From positions 944,001 through 1,008,000 of the forward strand of contig NZ_CP032125.1 of the NCBI RefSeq assembly GCF_003544895.1: DNA of 64,000 nt, written 5' to 3'. The notes under the pieces are model-generated. The model did not search any database. It was not told where the DNA came from and worked only from the letters and a program-made list of their open reading frames with translations. This document shows, one piece after another, positions 24,647 to 34,095 of the stretch (positions within the stretch are counted from its first letter, which is position 1; the number at the start of each line of letters is the position of its first letter). The stretch comes from Profundibacter amoris. GTDB taxonomy: Bacteria > Pseudomonadota > Alphaproteobacteria > Rhodobacterales > Rhodobacteraceae. Position numbers and translations under genes: made by a program.

Positions 24647-25411
24647 ATGAACAGGGAAAATACAATCGGCAAACTCGCCAAAATCGCTATCATTGATGAC
24701 GATCCGGACGTGCGTCTGGCGTTGGAATCCCTGTTGCAGGAAAACGGATTTGAACCCCTGCCAATGCAGGGCAGCCGTGATTTTTTCGCGCTGGGGGATC
24801 ATCCCGATGTTGATCTTGCCCTGATTGACTTGCGTCTGAACGGGGAATCCGGCCTGACACTGGCGATCCATATCCGCGAACATCTGGACCTGCCGATTGT
24901 GATGCTGACCGGCGTTGGCGACGAGGTGGACAAGATTGTCGGCCTTGAGGCCGGTGCCGATGACTACCTGATGAAACCGTTTAATCCGCGCGAATTGCTG
25001 GCCCGCATCCGCGCCGTTCTGCGCCGTTATGGCAAGGGGCAGTCAAACGGTGGTCGATCCGTGCCGGCGGATCACGATACGATCAGGTTTGGTGACAAGC
25101 TGCTGGATCGCACGCGGCGCGAGTTGTTTGACCATACCGGTGCGGAAATCCCGCTGACCAATGGTGAATACCGCCTGCTGGAAGTGTTCCTGAGCAAGCC
25201 CGACGAAATCATCCCGCGCGAGGAATTGCTGGAACAACTGGGCAGTGACCTGTCGCATTATGTGGACCGCACGATTGATGTGCTGATCCTGCGTCTGCGC
25301 CGCAAAATTGAATCCGTGCCTTCAAAACCCGTCCACCTGCAAACCCGCCGCGGCCTTGGCTATATTTTCGTGCGCGATCCGCAAGGGGCGCTGCGAAATT
25401 CCGGCACCTGA
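24647..25411 (+). CDS. OmpR-type response regulator
   Basis: Cytosolic DNA-binding response regulator, about 254 residues from the ATG at 24647 (an ATG at 24629 and a TTG at 24599 are possible earlier starts). The receiver domain shows the acidic pair IIDDDPDVR, the phospho-acceptor in LALIDLRLNGESG, the threonine in VMLTGVGDE and the lysine in YLMKPFNPRELL. A winged-helix DNA-binding domain follows (NGEYRLLEVFLSKPDEII, VDRTIDVLILRLRRKIE). Its stop overlaps the start of the sensor kinase gene by one base. It probably controls the divergent transporter operon. Confidence 0.93.
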   Translation: MNRENTIGKLAKIAIIDDDPDVRLALESLLQENGFEPLPMQGSRDFFALGDHPDVDLALIDLRLNGESGLTLAIHIREHLDLPIVMLTGVGDEVDKIVGLEAGADDYLMKPFNPRELLARIRAVLRRYGKGQSNGGRSVPADHDTIRFGDKLLDRTRRELFDHTGAEIPLTNGEYRLLEVFLSKPDEIIPREELLEQLGSDLSHYVDRTIDVLILRLRRKIESVPSKPVHLQTRRGLGYIFVRDPQGALRNSGT

Positions 25412-27975
25412 TGCGCGGATTGTTCAACCCCGATATCCGTCAGCGCCTGTGGATTGCGCTGGCGCTTTTGGCGGCTTCAACCATTTTTGTCGGCGGCATC
25501 GCGTGGTATGCGCTGGACCGCGCCGGCACGCGGATGGAACGGCTGCATAGCGAAACCCTGACGCAGGTGGCCCGCGCGCTGAACCTGTCGAAACAATCCT
25601 CGGACATCGCCACATCCGCCCCTTTTCTGCTGAACCTGAAATCCCCTTATCTGATTGAACGCGAGGGGGGCGTGTTGCTGACCACGCTGGAACCGGTGCT
25701 GACCGCATGGCCCTCGGTCGAGGCCAGCGCGCAATCCCCCATCGACACCTACGAGGTCGAGATCGCCGCGATTGTCCAGAAAATGAAAACTGCCATCACC
25801 GATCTGGTTGCGGCGGCGGAAAAGCTGAATGTCGAACAGGATGCCACTCTGGCCCTGAACGCCCGCCTTGCCCGCCTCGAGGCCGCCTATTACCGCCTGT
25901 CCACCGACGAGGATCGCGCCAGCGCCGAGCGCCGGATCTGGTTGGCCTTGCAAGGTATGGCGAACGAGCTGGTTGGGGCGGGACACGCCCAAAACCTGCC
26001 CGGCGTGGGCGAGCGGCAGCGTAATTTCCAGAGGATGGGGCGTGAATTCAATGCATTGAATGCAATGGATATCCAGACCGATGCCTATCGGACGCTGGTC
26101 GAAATATCATCGGGCGAGCAGGGTTTGTTTCAGGTCCGCCGCCGCGAATTGTCACACGGGTTGGAAAGCCAGAACGCGCTGTTTCGCATTCGCTATAACG
26201 CCAGCGCGATCAGTGATCTGGCCGCCAGATTTGCCCGCAACGCCGAGGATTTCCTGTCCGAGGAGCGCCACAAAACTGCCGTTTCGATTGATTTTGCCAA
26301 GGCAGTGATCCTGATTGCCGGCCTTGCCAGCGTCACCATTGCGCTATTGGCGGCGATCTTTGTCTCGGGTTATGTGACCGGCAATATCAAGGCCATTTCC
26401 GATGCCATGTTGCGATTGGCCCAAGGCGACCGTAGCACCGAATTGCGCCGCAAACCCGTGGCGGATGACGAAATCGGCAAGCTGCACCATTCCTTTCGGG
26501 TGTTCCGCGCCAATGCCTTGCGGCTGGATCGCTCGAACCGGCAGTTGCACCAGAAAAACGCGCTGTTTGAAAAGATGTTCGCGAATATTTCCGAGGGCAT
26601 CGCAATTACAAGCGACAGCGGCCATTTGACCGCCACAAACCCGAATTTTGCCGCTGTATTGCGGGTTGATCCGGCCATGCTAAAGGGCAAGCCGTCAATC
26701 AACGAGGTGATGCGGCATAGCGATTTTGCCGATCAGGCTGTGGTGGCCGGTATTCGGGCGGGGTTTCGGGGCTTTACCGAATTGCAAAACGAAGCGGGGC
26801 AGACGCTCGAGGTGCGTTGTAGCCGGCTGCCCGATGGGGGCGGCATCTGGCTGTTTTCCGACGCCACCGAACGACGGCAGATGGACAACCGGTTGCGCCA
26901 GATCCAGCACATCGAAAGTCTGGGCAAAGTGACCGGCGAGGTGGCGCATGATTTTGGCAATGTTTTGTCGACCATCACTGCCAACATCCACCTGCTGGAA
27001 ACCGGCAGCAAGAAAACCACGCGCAAAACCTTGTTGCAACGCATGGAAAATGCAGCCGATCTGGGCATGTCTCTGACCCAGCGCCTGCTGGCCTTTGCCC
27101 GCAAGCAGCGCCTGAAACCCGAGGTGGTGGAGTTGAACGAACTGGTTGACGGGCTGACCGATCTGGTCGGCATCGGGCTTAAGGACGGTGTGGCCCTGAC
27201 CGCTGATCTGGCGGACGAAAAACTACCCGTGCGGGTTGACCCCGGCCAATTGGAAAGCGCCATCCTGAACCTGTGCCTGAATGCCAGTCAGGCCATCGAA
27301 GGGCAGGGAGAAATCCATATTACGGTGGCGAAATCGGGCGCGGAAACGGCAATGATCGAGGTGGCCGATAATGGCTGCGGCATGGATGAAAGCGTGATGT
27401 CGCGCTCGCTGGAACCATTCTTTACCGCGCGCAAGGACGGGCAGGGGACGGGGCTGGGCCTGTCGATGGTATACGGCTTTATCAAACAGACCGGCGGCGA
27501 TATCCAGATCGACAGCACGCCGGGTAAAGGCACCCGCGTGCGTTTGGTGTTGCCGCTTCAGATGGCTGGCAAATCCAGCCAAGCTGTGCCTGTTTGCGGT
27601 CGGGCGCTGGTGGTCGAGGATGACCCCGCAGAACTGCAAACCGCGACCGGTCTGATGCAGGATTTGGGCTATGAGGTGGTTCGGGCGGCCAGTTTTGCCG
27701 AGGCCGAATCCATACTGCAATCCAATCCCGATTTTGACGTGGTTCTGACCGATCTGCATCTGGATCAGGGTCGCTCGGGCTGGTCTATCGTCGAATATTG
27801 CCTCGAGAATACGAATGGCCGCATCATCGTGGCATCGGGCCGGATGCCCCAAACCCATCCTTATTCCAACCGGCAAGAGCCGCGCGTGACCTGCCTTGAA
27901 AAACCCCTGACGGCGGAAATTCTGGCACAGGCCCTTGCGGCAAAGCCACCCGCCTTTGCCGCCGCCGGTGCCTGA
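25411..27975 (+). CDS. Hybrid sensor histidine kinase with TorS-like periplasmic sensor
   Basis: Membrane kinase of 854 residues. Order: first membrane segment (about 13-32), a long helical periplasmic sensor (about 33-290) of the TorS type, second membrane segment (about 294-318), HAMP (around TGNIKAISDAMLRLAQGDRSTELRR), a PAS-like domain, HisKA with the phospho-accepting histidine His513 in GEVAHDFGN, HATPase (NLCLNASQAIEG, DNGCGMD, GTGLGLSMVYGF) and a C-terminal receiver (VVEDDPAELQ, VVLTDLHLDQG). TorS-type sensors act with a periplasmic binding protein, so the divergent AfuA-like protein may be its partner. The kinase lacks an HPt domain. Confidence 0.92.
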   Translation: MRGLFNPDIRQRLWIALALLAASTIFVGGIAWYALDRAGTRMERLHSETLTQVARALNLSKQSSDIATSAPFLLNLKSPYLIEREGGVLLTTLEPVLTAWPSVEASAQSPIDTYEVEIAAIVQKMKTAITDLVAAAEKLNVEQDATLALNARLARLEAAYYRLSTDEDRASAERRIWLALQGMANELVGAGHAQNLPGVGERQRNFQRMGREFNALNAMDIQTDAYRTLVEISSGEQGLFQVRRRELSHGLESQNALFRIRYNASAISDLAARFARNAEDFLSEERHKTAVSIDFAKAVILIAGLASVTIALLAAIFVSGYVTGNIKAISDAMLRLAQGDRSTELRRKPVADDEIGKLHHSFRVFRANALRLDRSNRQLHQKNALFEKMFANISEGIAITSDSGHLTATNPNFAAVLRVDPAMLKGKPSINEVMRHSDFADQAVVAGIRAGFRGFTELQNEAGQTLEVRCSRLPDGGGIWLFSDATERRQMDNRLRQIQHIESLGKVTGEVAHDFGNVLSTITANIHLLETGSKKTTRKTLLQRMENAADLGMSLTQRLLAFARKQRLKPEVVELNELVDGLTDLVGIGLKDGVALTADLADEKLPVRVDPGQLESAILNLCLNASQAIEGQGEIHITVAKSGAETAMIEVADNGCGMDESVMSRSLEPFFTARKDGQGTGLGLSMVYGFIKQTGGDIQIDSTPGKGTRVRLVLPLQMAGKSSQAVPVCGRALVVEDDPAELQTATGLMQDLGYEVVRAASFAEAESILQSNPDFDVVLTDLHLDQGRSGWSIVEYCLENTNGRIIVASGRMPQTHPYSNRQEPRVTCLEKPLTAEILAQALAAKPPAFAAAGA

Positions 27976-27984
27976 CTATACCGG

Positions 27985-28911
27985 TTACCCCGCGCGAACA
28001 GCCTCAAGGTGACCCTTGAACCCGTCGCTTTGCATCAAGGCCTTGCAGCGCTCAAACCGTTCAACAGAATAGGCCCAGAAATCTTCGGCAGGGTTGCCGT
28101 CGGCGTGCTGGATCAGCCCCCACAATGTCCACAGCAGATCGCACATGGCCTTGTAGATCACCATCCGGCCAACCTGTGCCGCCGTGGGCTCAGTCCCGAA
28201 ATAGGCCCGCAGAATTTCCAGATCCTGCGCATCGTCAAACCCGCCTTCAACCGATAAATCCCCCAGATCCCACAGTGGGTCATTCATACCGGAATATTCC
28301 CAGTCGATGATCCACATCTTATCCCCGTCATCCAGAAAATTCTCGCACAAGGGGTCGCAATGACACGGGGCAAGCGGGGCGGGGTTATCGGCCAGAACAT
28401 TTTTCACGGGCTGGGCCGCTTTGACGACATCGGCGTAACCTTCGGGCAGATCGGTATCCTTGCCCGCAAGGATTTTCAGATAGTCGTCAATCATCGAAAA
28501 CAGCTCGAACCGAAAGCGGAATTCCTGCCCCGAATTATGCAGTCTGGCCAGCGCCGCTCCCGCCCGCGCTGGCGATCCCTTGCGGCTTTTGAAACCCGCA
28601 CCCGTCATGGTTTCGGCCTCGATGCAGCGGCTGATCATCACCCCGCTTTGCCCGTCCGCCCACAGGATTTCCGGCGATACACCTGCCGCCTGCGCCGCCC
28701 GTGCGTTGTGCAATTCAGTCGCGCGGTCGATGTAATCCGAGGTGCCTTCGCCAGGGATGCGGACAATCAGCTTTTCATGATTGGTTTCAATACGGTAAAC
28801 CAGGTTTGTTAATCCACCCAGCCGTGTAGCCGTATAGCTGTCCATACCCGCGCCCATGAATTGTGGCAAATTTTGCAGCGCCGCATGGACCACTTGTTTT
28901 TTTTCGGGCAT
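27985..28911 (-). CDS. Choline-kinase/aminoglycoside-phosphotransferase family kinase (copy 1)
   Basis: Cytosolic kinase-like protein of 308 residues. It has a nucleotide-binding start (RLGGLTNLVYRIETNHEKLIVRIPGEG), the catalytic Brenner loop APCHCDPLCENFLDDG and the metal-binding WIIDWEYSGMNDPLWDLGDL. This is the APH/choline-kinase pattern (LicA-like). Substrates of relatives are small hydroxylated or amino alcohol compounds such as choline. It is last in a leftward operon (DeoR regulator, IMPase-type phosphatase, DMGDH-like enzyme, kinase), 13 bases after the dehydrogenase stop. A second kinase of the same type sits beside a second dehydrogenase at 37.1 kb. Confidence 0.85.
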   Translation of the reverse strand: MPEKKQVVHAALQNLPQFMGAGMDSYTATRLGGLTNLVYRIETNHEKLIVRIPGEGTSDYIDRATELHNARAAQAAGVSPEILWADGQSGVMISRCIEAETMTGAGFKSRKGSPARAGAALARLHNSGQEFRFRFELFSMIDDYLKILAGKDTDLPEGYADVVKAAQPVKNVLADNPAPLAPCHCDPLCENFLDDGDKMWIIDWEYSGMNDPLWDLGDLSVEGGFDDAQDLEILRAYFGTEPTAAQVGRMVIYKAMCDLLWTLWGLIQHADGNPAEDFWAYSVERFERCKALMQSDGFKGHLEAVRAG

Positions 28912-28924
28912 TCTATCCTCCTTT

Positions 28925-31342
28925 TCAGGATTTTAAGCGTTTACTCTCAGCGTCATACAGGGGCGAATTCATGCAGATAATTGCATGTTGCTCGCCAAAC
29001 ACCTCTAATGAAAATGCGCTCTTGTCGCACAAGGCCACGGGCAAATAACCGAGCATTATGCTTTTGCCCACCGTTGCCCCGAACGCGGCACTGGAAACCA
29101 GCGACACCACCTTGCCATTATGCAGGATCGTTTCGCCTCCGAACAGCGGCAGGTCAACGTCCGAAGTAAAGCAGCACAATCGCTGTTGCACCCCGTTCAG
29201 TTTTTGCTTTTCCAGCACCTTGCGGCCGATGAAATCCCCCTTGGATTTCAGATGTACGCGAAAGCCCAGGCCAGCCTCGATCGGCGTATAATCCGGCGTG
29301 ATGTCCGCGCTCCAGTAAAGGTATCCCTTCTCCATCCGCAGCCCGTCAATCGCCCGATAGCCGATGTCGCGGATACCGTGCGCCGCGCCATGTTCGCACA
29401 AACGGTCATAGACATGCAGGGCGTATTCCGTAGGCACATGCAACTCCCACCCCAACTCGCCGACATAGCCGATGCGGATCGCCCGAACGGGGGCCGCGCC
29501 AACGATAATGTCGCGGGTGGTGGCAAAGGGGAAGGCCCCGTTTGATACGTCACTTTCGCTTGCCGCTGCCAGCACATCGCGCGCCTTTGGCCCCATGATG
29601 TTGATCACCGCGCGGGCCGAGGTGACTTCGATCAATGTGGCTGTGCCATCCGTGGGCAAGTGCTGTCTGATCCAGTCGCTGTCATGCACGCCAAAACCGG
29701 CACCGGTTACAATATAGAAATGGTTTTCCGCCAGTCGGGTGATAGTCAGATCGGCCTCGATCCCGCCGCGCTCGTTACACAGCTGGGTATAGATCACGCT
29801 GCCAACCGGCTTGTCCATGTTGGAAACCGCCAGCCGCTGCAGTGCCTTCAACGCCCCCGTGCCAACCAGTTCGAATTTGGCAAAACTGCTCTGGTCACAC
29901 AGCGCCACACCATTTCGCACCGCGTGTTGTTCTTCTGCCGCGTAATTCTTCCAGCCCGGATGCAGGAAATCCAGCTGGTCCACAGGCGCAACCCCCTCTG
30001 GCGCAAACCACAGCGGGCGTTCCCAGCCGTTTTTGCTGCCGTAAACCGCGCCCTTTTCCTTTAGCCGCTGATACAGCGGCGACAGGCGCAATCGCCGCGC
30101 GGTTTCAGCCTCGGCCCCCGGATAGCGCATCTTGTAGTGATGCGCGTAATGTTCAACCGCGCGGGGATACATAAACGCCCGCGCCCCGTGGTGCGGGCCA
30201 AAACGGCGGTTGTCCAGCGGCCACAGATCCAGCGAGGGGCGACCATCGATCAGCCATTCGGCAATCATTTCGCCAGCCCCGCCACCTGCAGCAATGCCAT
30301 ACAGGAAACCGGTGGCCAGCATCAGATTGCTGAAGTCCGGCACCGGCCCCATCACGAAATCCCCATCCGCCGAATAGGGGATCGGGCCGTTGATCACCTG
30401 ACGGATGCCGACCTCGTTCACCACCGGCGTGACCTGCGCCGCCATTTCGGCCAGCGGCGCGAAACGGTCCAGATTGTCGGGCAGCAACTGGCGCACGAAA
30501 TCGCCGGGGATGCCACGATCACCAAAGGGCAGGGTGTCGTCCTCGTAACCGCCAATCACCAGCCGCCCGCCCGCGTCGGGTTTGTAGTAAACCAGCCGGT
30601 CAGGATCGCGCAGGGTGGGCAGGTCATCGGGGAAATCGGGGATTGGTTCGGTGACGATATACTGGTGCTCGACCGCGCAGGCCGGAATATGTAGACCCAG
30701 TTTTGCGCCCAACTCGCGGCTCCACATGCCGGATGCAAGGGTGACTGTTTCGGCCTCGTATGTGCCGTCCGTGGTGATCACCCCGCTCACGCGGCCCTTC
30801 ACAACCGTGAAATCCAGCACCTTTACACCCTGTTTTAATGTGGCCCCGTGCAGCCGCGCACCCGCCGCGATTGACTGGCACAGGCCCGCCGGATCAACGT
30901 GGCCGTCAGAGGGAATGAACGCGGCCCCCTCCAGCCCCGTAGTGTCGATATAGGGGAACAACGCCTTGGCCTCGTCCGGGGTGATGATGTTCATTTCCAG
31001 ACCGAAACTGCGCGCCATCGTGGCTAATCTGCGCGCCTCCTGCATCCGGTCCCTGGACGCCGCCAGCCGCAAGCTGCCCACCTTTTTCCAGTCGCTCGCC
31101 AGCCCTGTTTCCGCCTGCAACCCGTCATACATCGCGACCGAGCGTTGCAGCATCCGCGTGGTATTGCGCGAGGATCGCAATTGCCCCACCAACCCCGCCG
31201 CATGCCACGTCGCCCCTTCGGTCAACGCGGCTTTTTCCAGCAAAATAACGCCCTTTTCGCCGCGTTTGGCCAAATGATAGGCGATCGAGCAGCCGATGAT
31301 CCCGCCGCCAATGATCAGGTGTTTTACTGAATGATCCGCCAT
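28925..31342 (-). CDS. Dimethylglycine/sarcosine dehydrogenase-like flavoprotein (copy 1)
   Basis: FAD- and folate-binding N-demethylase-type enzyme of 805 residues. The N-terminal DAO domain has IIGGGIIGCSIAYHLA and the WHAAGL motif whose His47 is the covalent FAD attachment site in the family. A FAO_M linker (about 370-430) and GCV_T aminomethyl-transferase domains (about 430-800, with CDQSSFAKFELVGTGAL and GELGWELHVPTEYA) follow. Relatives oxidise dimethylglycine, sarcosine or other N-methyl compounds and pass the one-carbon unit to tetrahydrofolate. ATG 31342 directly follows the stop of the phosphatase gene, with AGGGGGG as ribosome-binding site inside that gene. Substrate is not known. 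Confidence 0.88.
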   Translation of the reverse strand: MADHSVKHLIIGGGIIGCSIAYHLAKRGEKGVILLEKAALTEGATWHAAGLVGQLRSSRNTTRMLQRSVAMYDGLQAETGLASDWKKVGSLRLAASRDRMQEARRLATMARSFGLEMNIITPDEAKALFPYIDTTGLEGAAFIPSDGHVDPAGLCQSIAAGARLHGATLKQGVKVLDFTVVKGRVSGVITTDGTYEAETVTLASGMWSRELGAKLGLHIPACAVEHQYIVTEPIPDFPDDLPTLRDPDRLVYYKPDAGGRLVIGGYEDDTLPFGDRGIPGDFVRQLLPDNLDRFAPLAEMAAQVTPVVNEVGIRQVINGPIPYSADGDFVMGPVPDFSNLMLATGFLYGIAAGGGAGEMIAEWLIDGRPSLDLWPLDNRRFGPHHGARAFMYPRAVEHYAHHYKMRYPGAEAETARRLRLSPLYQRLKEKGAVYGSKNGWERPLWFAPEGVAPVDQLDFLHPGWKNYAAEEQHAVRNGVALCDQSSFAKFELVGTGALKALQRLAVSNMDKPVGSVIYTQLCNERGGIEADLTITRLAENHFYIVTGAGFGVHDSDWIRQHLPTDGTATLIEVTSARAVINIMGPKARDVLAAASESDVSNGAFPFATTRDIIVGAAPVRAIRIGYVGELGWELHVPTEYALHVYDRLCEHGAAHGIRDIGYRAIDGLRMEKGYLYWSADITPDYTPIEAGLGFRVHLKSKGDFIGRKVLEKQKLNGVQQRLCCFTSDVDLPLFGGETILHNGKVVSLVSSAAFGATVGKSIMLGYLPVALCDKSAFSLEVFGEQHAIICMNSPLYDAESKRLKS

Positions 31343-32104
31343 TTACCCCCCTAACAGGTCCAGCATCTCGCGATGCAACGCCTTGGTCGCCGCCGCCACA
31401 ACGCGCCCGTCCGATTGCAAGGTTAGCGGTGCGCCGGCCCAGTCGGTGATCACGCCCCCTGCGCCCTCGATCACCGGCACCAGCGGCAGGTAATCATAGG
31501 GTTGCAGATCGTAATCGATGCAGGCGTCCGCATGGCCCATCGCCACCAGCATATGAGGATAGCCATCATAACTTAGCCGCTGTTCACGTCCCGACTGGCA
31601 CAGGCGCCGGAACAGGTCCGGCGCATCCAGCGCGATCTTGTTGCCCTCGTTGATATAGACAAAGGCGTCTTTCAGCGCGGTGACATTTGATGTGGAAATC
31701 GCCGCACCATTCACCGTCGCCCCGTCCGCGCTGCCGGTAAACACCTCGCCCAGTTCGGGCATCCGCACAACGCCCAGTTTCGGCACCCCATCCTGCAACA
31801 GGGCAATCAGCATACTGTAAAGCGGCATCCCCGAAATGAAACTGCGGGTGCCGTCAATCGGATCAATGATCCACAACAGATCACTGCCCTTGTCCTCAAA
31901 TCCGAATTCCTCGCCCAATATCGAATGATCGGGGAAAAGCTGCGCCAACGCATCTCGGATCATCCGCTCGCAGGTCTGGTCGGCCACCGTCACCGGGCTG
32001 TCGTCGCCCTTGTGGATGATGTCCAGCGTCTGGCGGAAATAGCGTTTCGGGATGTCTTCGGCGGTGTCCGTGATGTCCAGAATGGCCTTTAGGTAGTGCT
32101 GCAT
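31343..32104 (-). CDS. Inositol-monophosphatase-family phosphatase
   Basis: Mg-dependent, lithium-sensitive-type phosphatase of 253 residues. Metal-binding motifs are GEEFGFED, LWIIDPIDGTRSFISG and, near the end, ACIDYDLQPYDYLPLVPVIEGAGG. The family includes inositol-1-phosphatase, HisN histidinol phosphatase and fructose bisphosphatase-like enzymes; the sequence resembles the HisN-like branch. Three bases after the DeoR-type regulator gene and touching the dehydrogenase gene, so it belongs to one transcript with them. A phosphatase together with kinases in a demethylase operon suggests phosphorylated intermediates. Confidence 0.85.
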   Translation of the reverse strand: MQHYLKAILDITDTAEDIPKRYFRQTLDIIHKGDDSPVTVADQTCERMIRDALAQLFPDHSILGEEFGFEDKGSDLLWIIDPIDGTRSFISGMPLYSMLIALLQDGVPKLGVVRMPELGEVFTGSADGATVNGAAISTSNVTALKDAFVYINEGNKIALDAPDLFRRLCQSGREQRLSYDGYPHMLVAMGHADACIDYDLQPYDYLPLVPVIEGAGGVITDWAGAPLTLQSDGRVVAAATKALHREMLDLLGG

Positions 32105-32106
32105 AG

Positions 32107-32907
32107 TCAGTGTTCTTTTTCATGGCCCGCTATCACAAGCGAGGTTTCATTTTCGCCCAGCATGTCGATGACGGCATCTGGCGGGGTGGTTTCGGTGATC
32201 AGAATGTCGATGCTGGCCGCGTCATTGATGGCAATCGGCGCGCGGATGCCGAATTTGGAACTGTCGGCCAGCAGGATACGGGTCTGGGCGCGGGGCATGG
32301 CCTGGGCCAGCAGGTCGGCCTCGTTTATGTCGTGCAGCATCACGCCCACCTCGCAGTTGATCGCGCCAGACGAAAACACCGCATATTGCACGTTGAAGCG
32401 GCGGATAAACCCGATGGCATCCTGTCCGAACGCCCCACCGTCATGGCCACGCAATTCCCCCCCTGCGAAAAACACGCGATTGCCGTTACGGGCAGCCAGC
32501 GTGCTGGCGACGGTCAGCGAATTGGTGACGACATACAGATTGCGGTGGTTGTTCAGCGCGCGTGCGGCATAGGCCGAGGTCGAGCCGATATCCAGAAACA
32601 GCGAATCCCCGTCCTCGATGATCTGCGCCAGTTTGCCCGCGATTTGCCGCTTGGCCTCGGCATTTTCATCCATGCGGGCCTGAAAGGGTTGCTCGGTCAG
32701 GGTCAGGTCTTCGGCCAACAGCACGCCGCCATGCACTTTGCGCACTTGGGATTTTTCCTGCAACGCCTTGATATTGCGCCGGACTGTTTCGTCCGACACC
32801 CCCAGCCGTTCCGCCAGATACCCCACACGGCACGACCCGCCCGCAAGGCGCAGTTCCTTCAGGATTTCCTGTTCGCGGTGGTTTGAACGGGTGGCGGTAT
32901 TGGGCAT
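32107..32907 (-). CDS. DeoR/GlpR-family transcriptional repressor
   Basis: A 266-residue regulator with an N-terminal winged helix-turn-helix (REQEILKELRLAGGSCRVGYLAERLGVSDETVRRNIKAL, about residues 11-50) and a C-terminal DeoRC sensor domain (about 75-235; LFLDIGSTSAYAARAL, VVTNSLTVA) that binds sugar-phosphate or similar phosphorylated ligands. It is first in the leftward operon and is divergent from the betaine-type transporter operon, so the 180-base region 32908-33087 probably contains its operators and controls both. A phosphorylated effector would agree with the kinases and phosphatases nearby. Confidence 0.9.
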   Translation of the reverse strand: MPNTATRSNHREQEILKELRLAGGSCRVGYLAERLGVSDETVRRNIKALQEKSQVRKVHGGVLLAEDLTLTEQPFQARMDENAEAKRQIAGKLAQIIEDGDSLFLDIGSTSAYAARALNNHRNLYVVTNSLTVASTLAARNGNRVFFAGGELRGHDGGAFGQDAIGFIRRFNVQYAVFSSGAINCEVGVMLHDINEADLLAQAMPRAQTRILLADSSKFGIRAPIAINDAASIDILITETTPPDAVIDMLGENETSLVIAGHEKEH

Positions 32908-33087
32908 TTCGGCCTCGGGTTGCAGAATTTCAATTTCACCAAGTTACGGCGCAAAACCTCAAAAGCCAACGAAAAACCAAAAGAAACCCACAAATATTAG
33001 GTAATAATGTTGACGGATGCGGGGAATCGCCGCACGCTATCCTTAAGGCGGGGCGAATCCCGTCACTGAAAACCTGGGAGGTGCCCG

Positions 33088-34038
33088 ATGAGGCATATAC
33101 TGAAACGCACCCTATTGGGTGCCGCTATTGGCGCATTTGCCGCCACAGCTTCGCTTGCAGAGATCGAATCTGCCGACCCGTTAAAACTGACGCTGCATGA
33201 CTGGTCCGGCCAGTTGATCAACACCCAGATCATGGGCGCCGTGCTGGAAGAGGCAGGTTATAACGTCGAATATGTGCAGGCCGATTACATCGCGCAATTC
33301 GCGGGCCTGAAAACCGGTGATCTGACGCTGGCGATGGAAATCTGGGCCACCACCGGCCAAGAGGCGCTGGACGAGGCGGTCGGCACGGGCAAGGTGGAAA
33401 ACGTCGGCGAAACCGGCCTGCAAGCGATCGAGGAATGGTGGTATCCGCTATACATGAAAGAACGCTGCCCCGGTCTGCCCGACTGGAAGGCATTGCAGGC
33501 CTGCGCCGGTGAATTCGCCACGCCCGAAACCGCGCCAAAGGGACGATATGTCGGCGGGCCGGTCACTTGGGGCGGGTTTGATGACGAACGGGTCGAGGCC
33601 TTGGGGCTGGAATTTGAAGTGGTCCACGCGGGCACGGATGCGGCGCTGTTTGCTGAACTGGAAAGCGCCTATCAGCGGCAAGCGCCTGTCATTCTGTGGG
33701 TCTATGTTCCGCATTGGGCACCGGCAAAATACGAGGGTGAGTTTGTGGAGTTTCCCCCTTATTCGGCCGATTGCTATTCGGATCCGTCTGTCGGTGTGAA
33801 CCCCGACAAGGCCTATGATTGCGGTAAGCCGCGCGGCCCGATCTGGAAGGCCGCATGGGCGGGCATGAAAGACAAATGGCCTGGCGCGTATGAAATCGTC
33901 AGTACATATAGCCTGACCAACGAAGAGATGAGCGCGATGGTTGGCGAAGTCGATCTGGACGGCAAATCTGTAGAAGAGGTTGTGAACGCATGGATGGATG
34001 CAAACGAACTTCGCTGGAAAAGCTGGATTAATCAATAA
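33088..34038 (+). CDS. Glycine-betaine/choline-type ABC transporter binding protein
   Basis: Periplasmic OpuAC/ProX-family binding protein of 316 residues with a Sec signal (cut near TASLA, residue 24). Core sequences include LTLHDWSGQLINTQIMGAVLEEAGY and aromatic segments (EIWATT, EEWWYPLY, VTWGGFDD, ILWVYVPHWAP) that could build a cation-pi cage for quaternary amines. Cysteines CPGL...ACAG and DCYS...DCGK could form disulfides. The ATG at 33088 has CTGGGAGGT upstream. First gene of a rightward five-gene operon. The ligand may be glycine betaine, carnitine, dimethylglycine or another methylated amine. Confidence 0.9.
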   Translation: MRHILKRTLLGAAIGAFAATASLAEIESADPLKLTLHDWSGQLINTQIMGAVLEEAGYNVEYVQADYIAQFAGLKTGDLTLAMEIWATTGQEALDEAVGTGKVENVGETGLQAIEEWWYPLYMKERCPGLPDWKALQACAGEFATPETAPKGRYVGGPVTWGGFDDERVEALGLEFEVVHAGTDAALFAELESAYQRQAPVILWVYVPHWAPAKYEGEFVEFPPYSADCYSDPSVGVNPDKAYDCGKPRGPIWKAAWAGMKDKWPGAYEIVSTYSLTNEEMSAMVGEVDLDGKSVEEVVNAWMDANELRWKSWINQ

Positions 34039-34045
34039 TCGCAAA

Positions 34046-34070
34046 GCGGGGCCGGTTTTGCCGGTCCCGC
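34046..34070 (+). other. Hairpin between binding-protein and ATPase genes
   Basis: GCGGGGCCGG (from 34046) pairs with CCGGTCCCGC (to 34070) with one mismatch. It lies 8 bases after the binding-protein stop without T-run, as in the other transporter operon of this window, and probably increases binding-protein expression. Confidence 0.55.
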
Positions 34071-34095
34071 AACATCTTGAATACAGGCCAAATGA

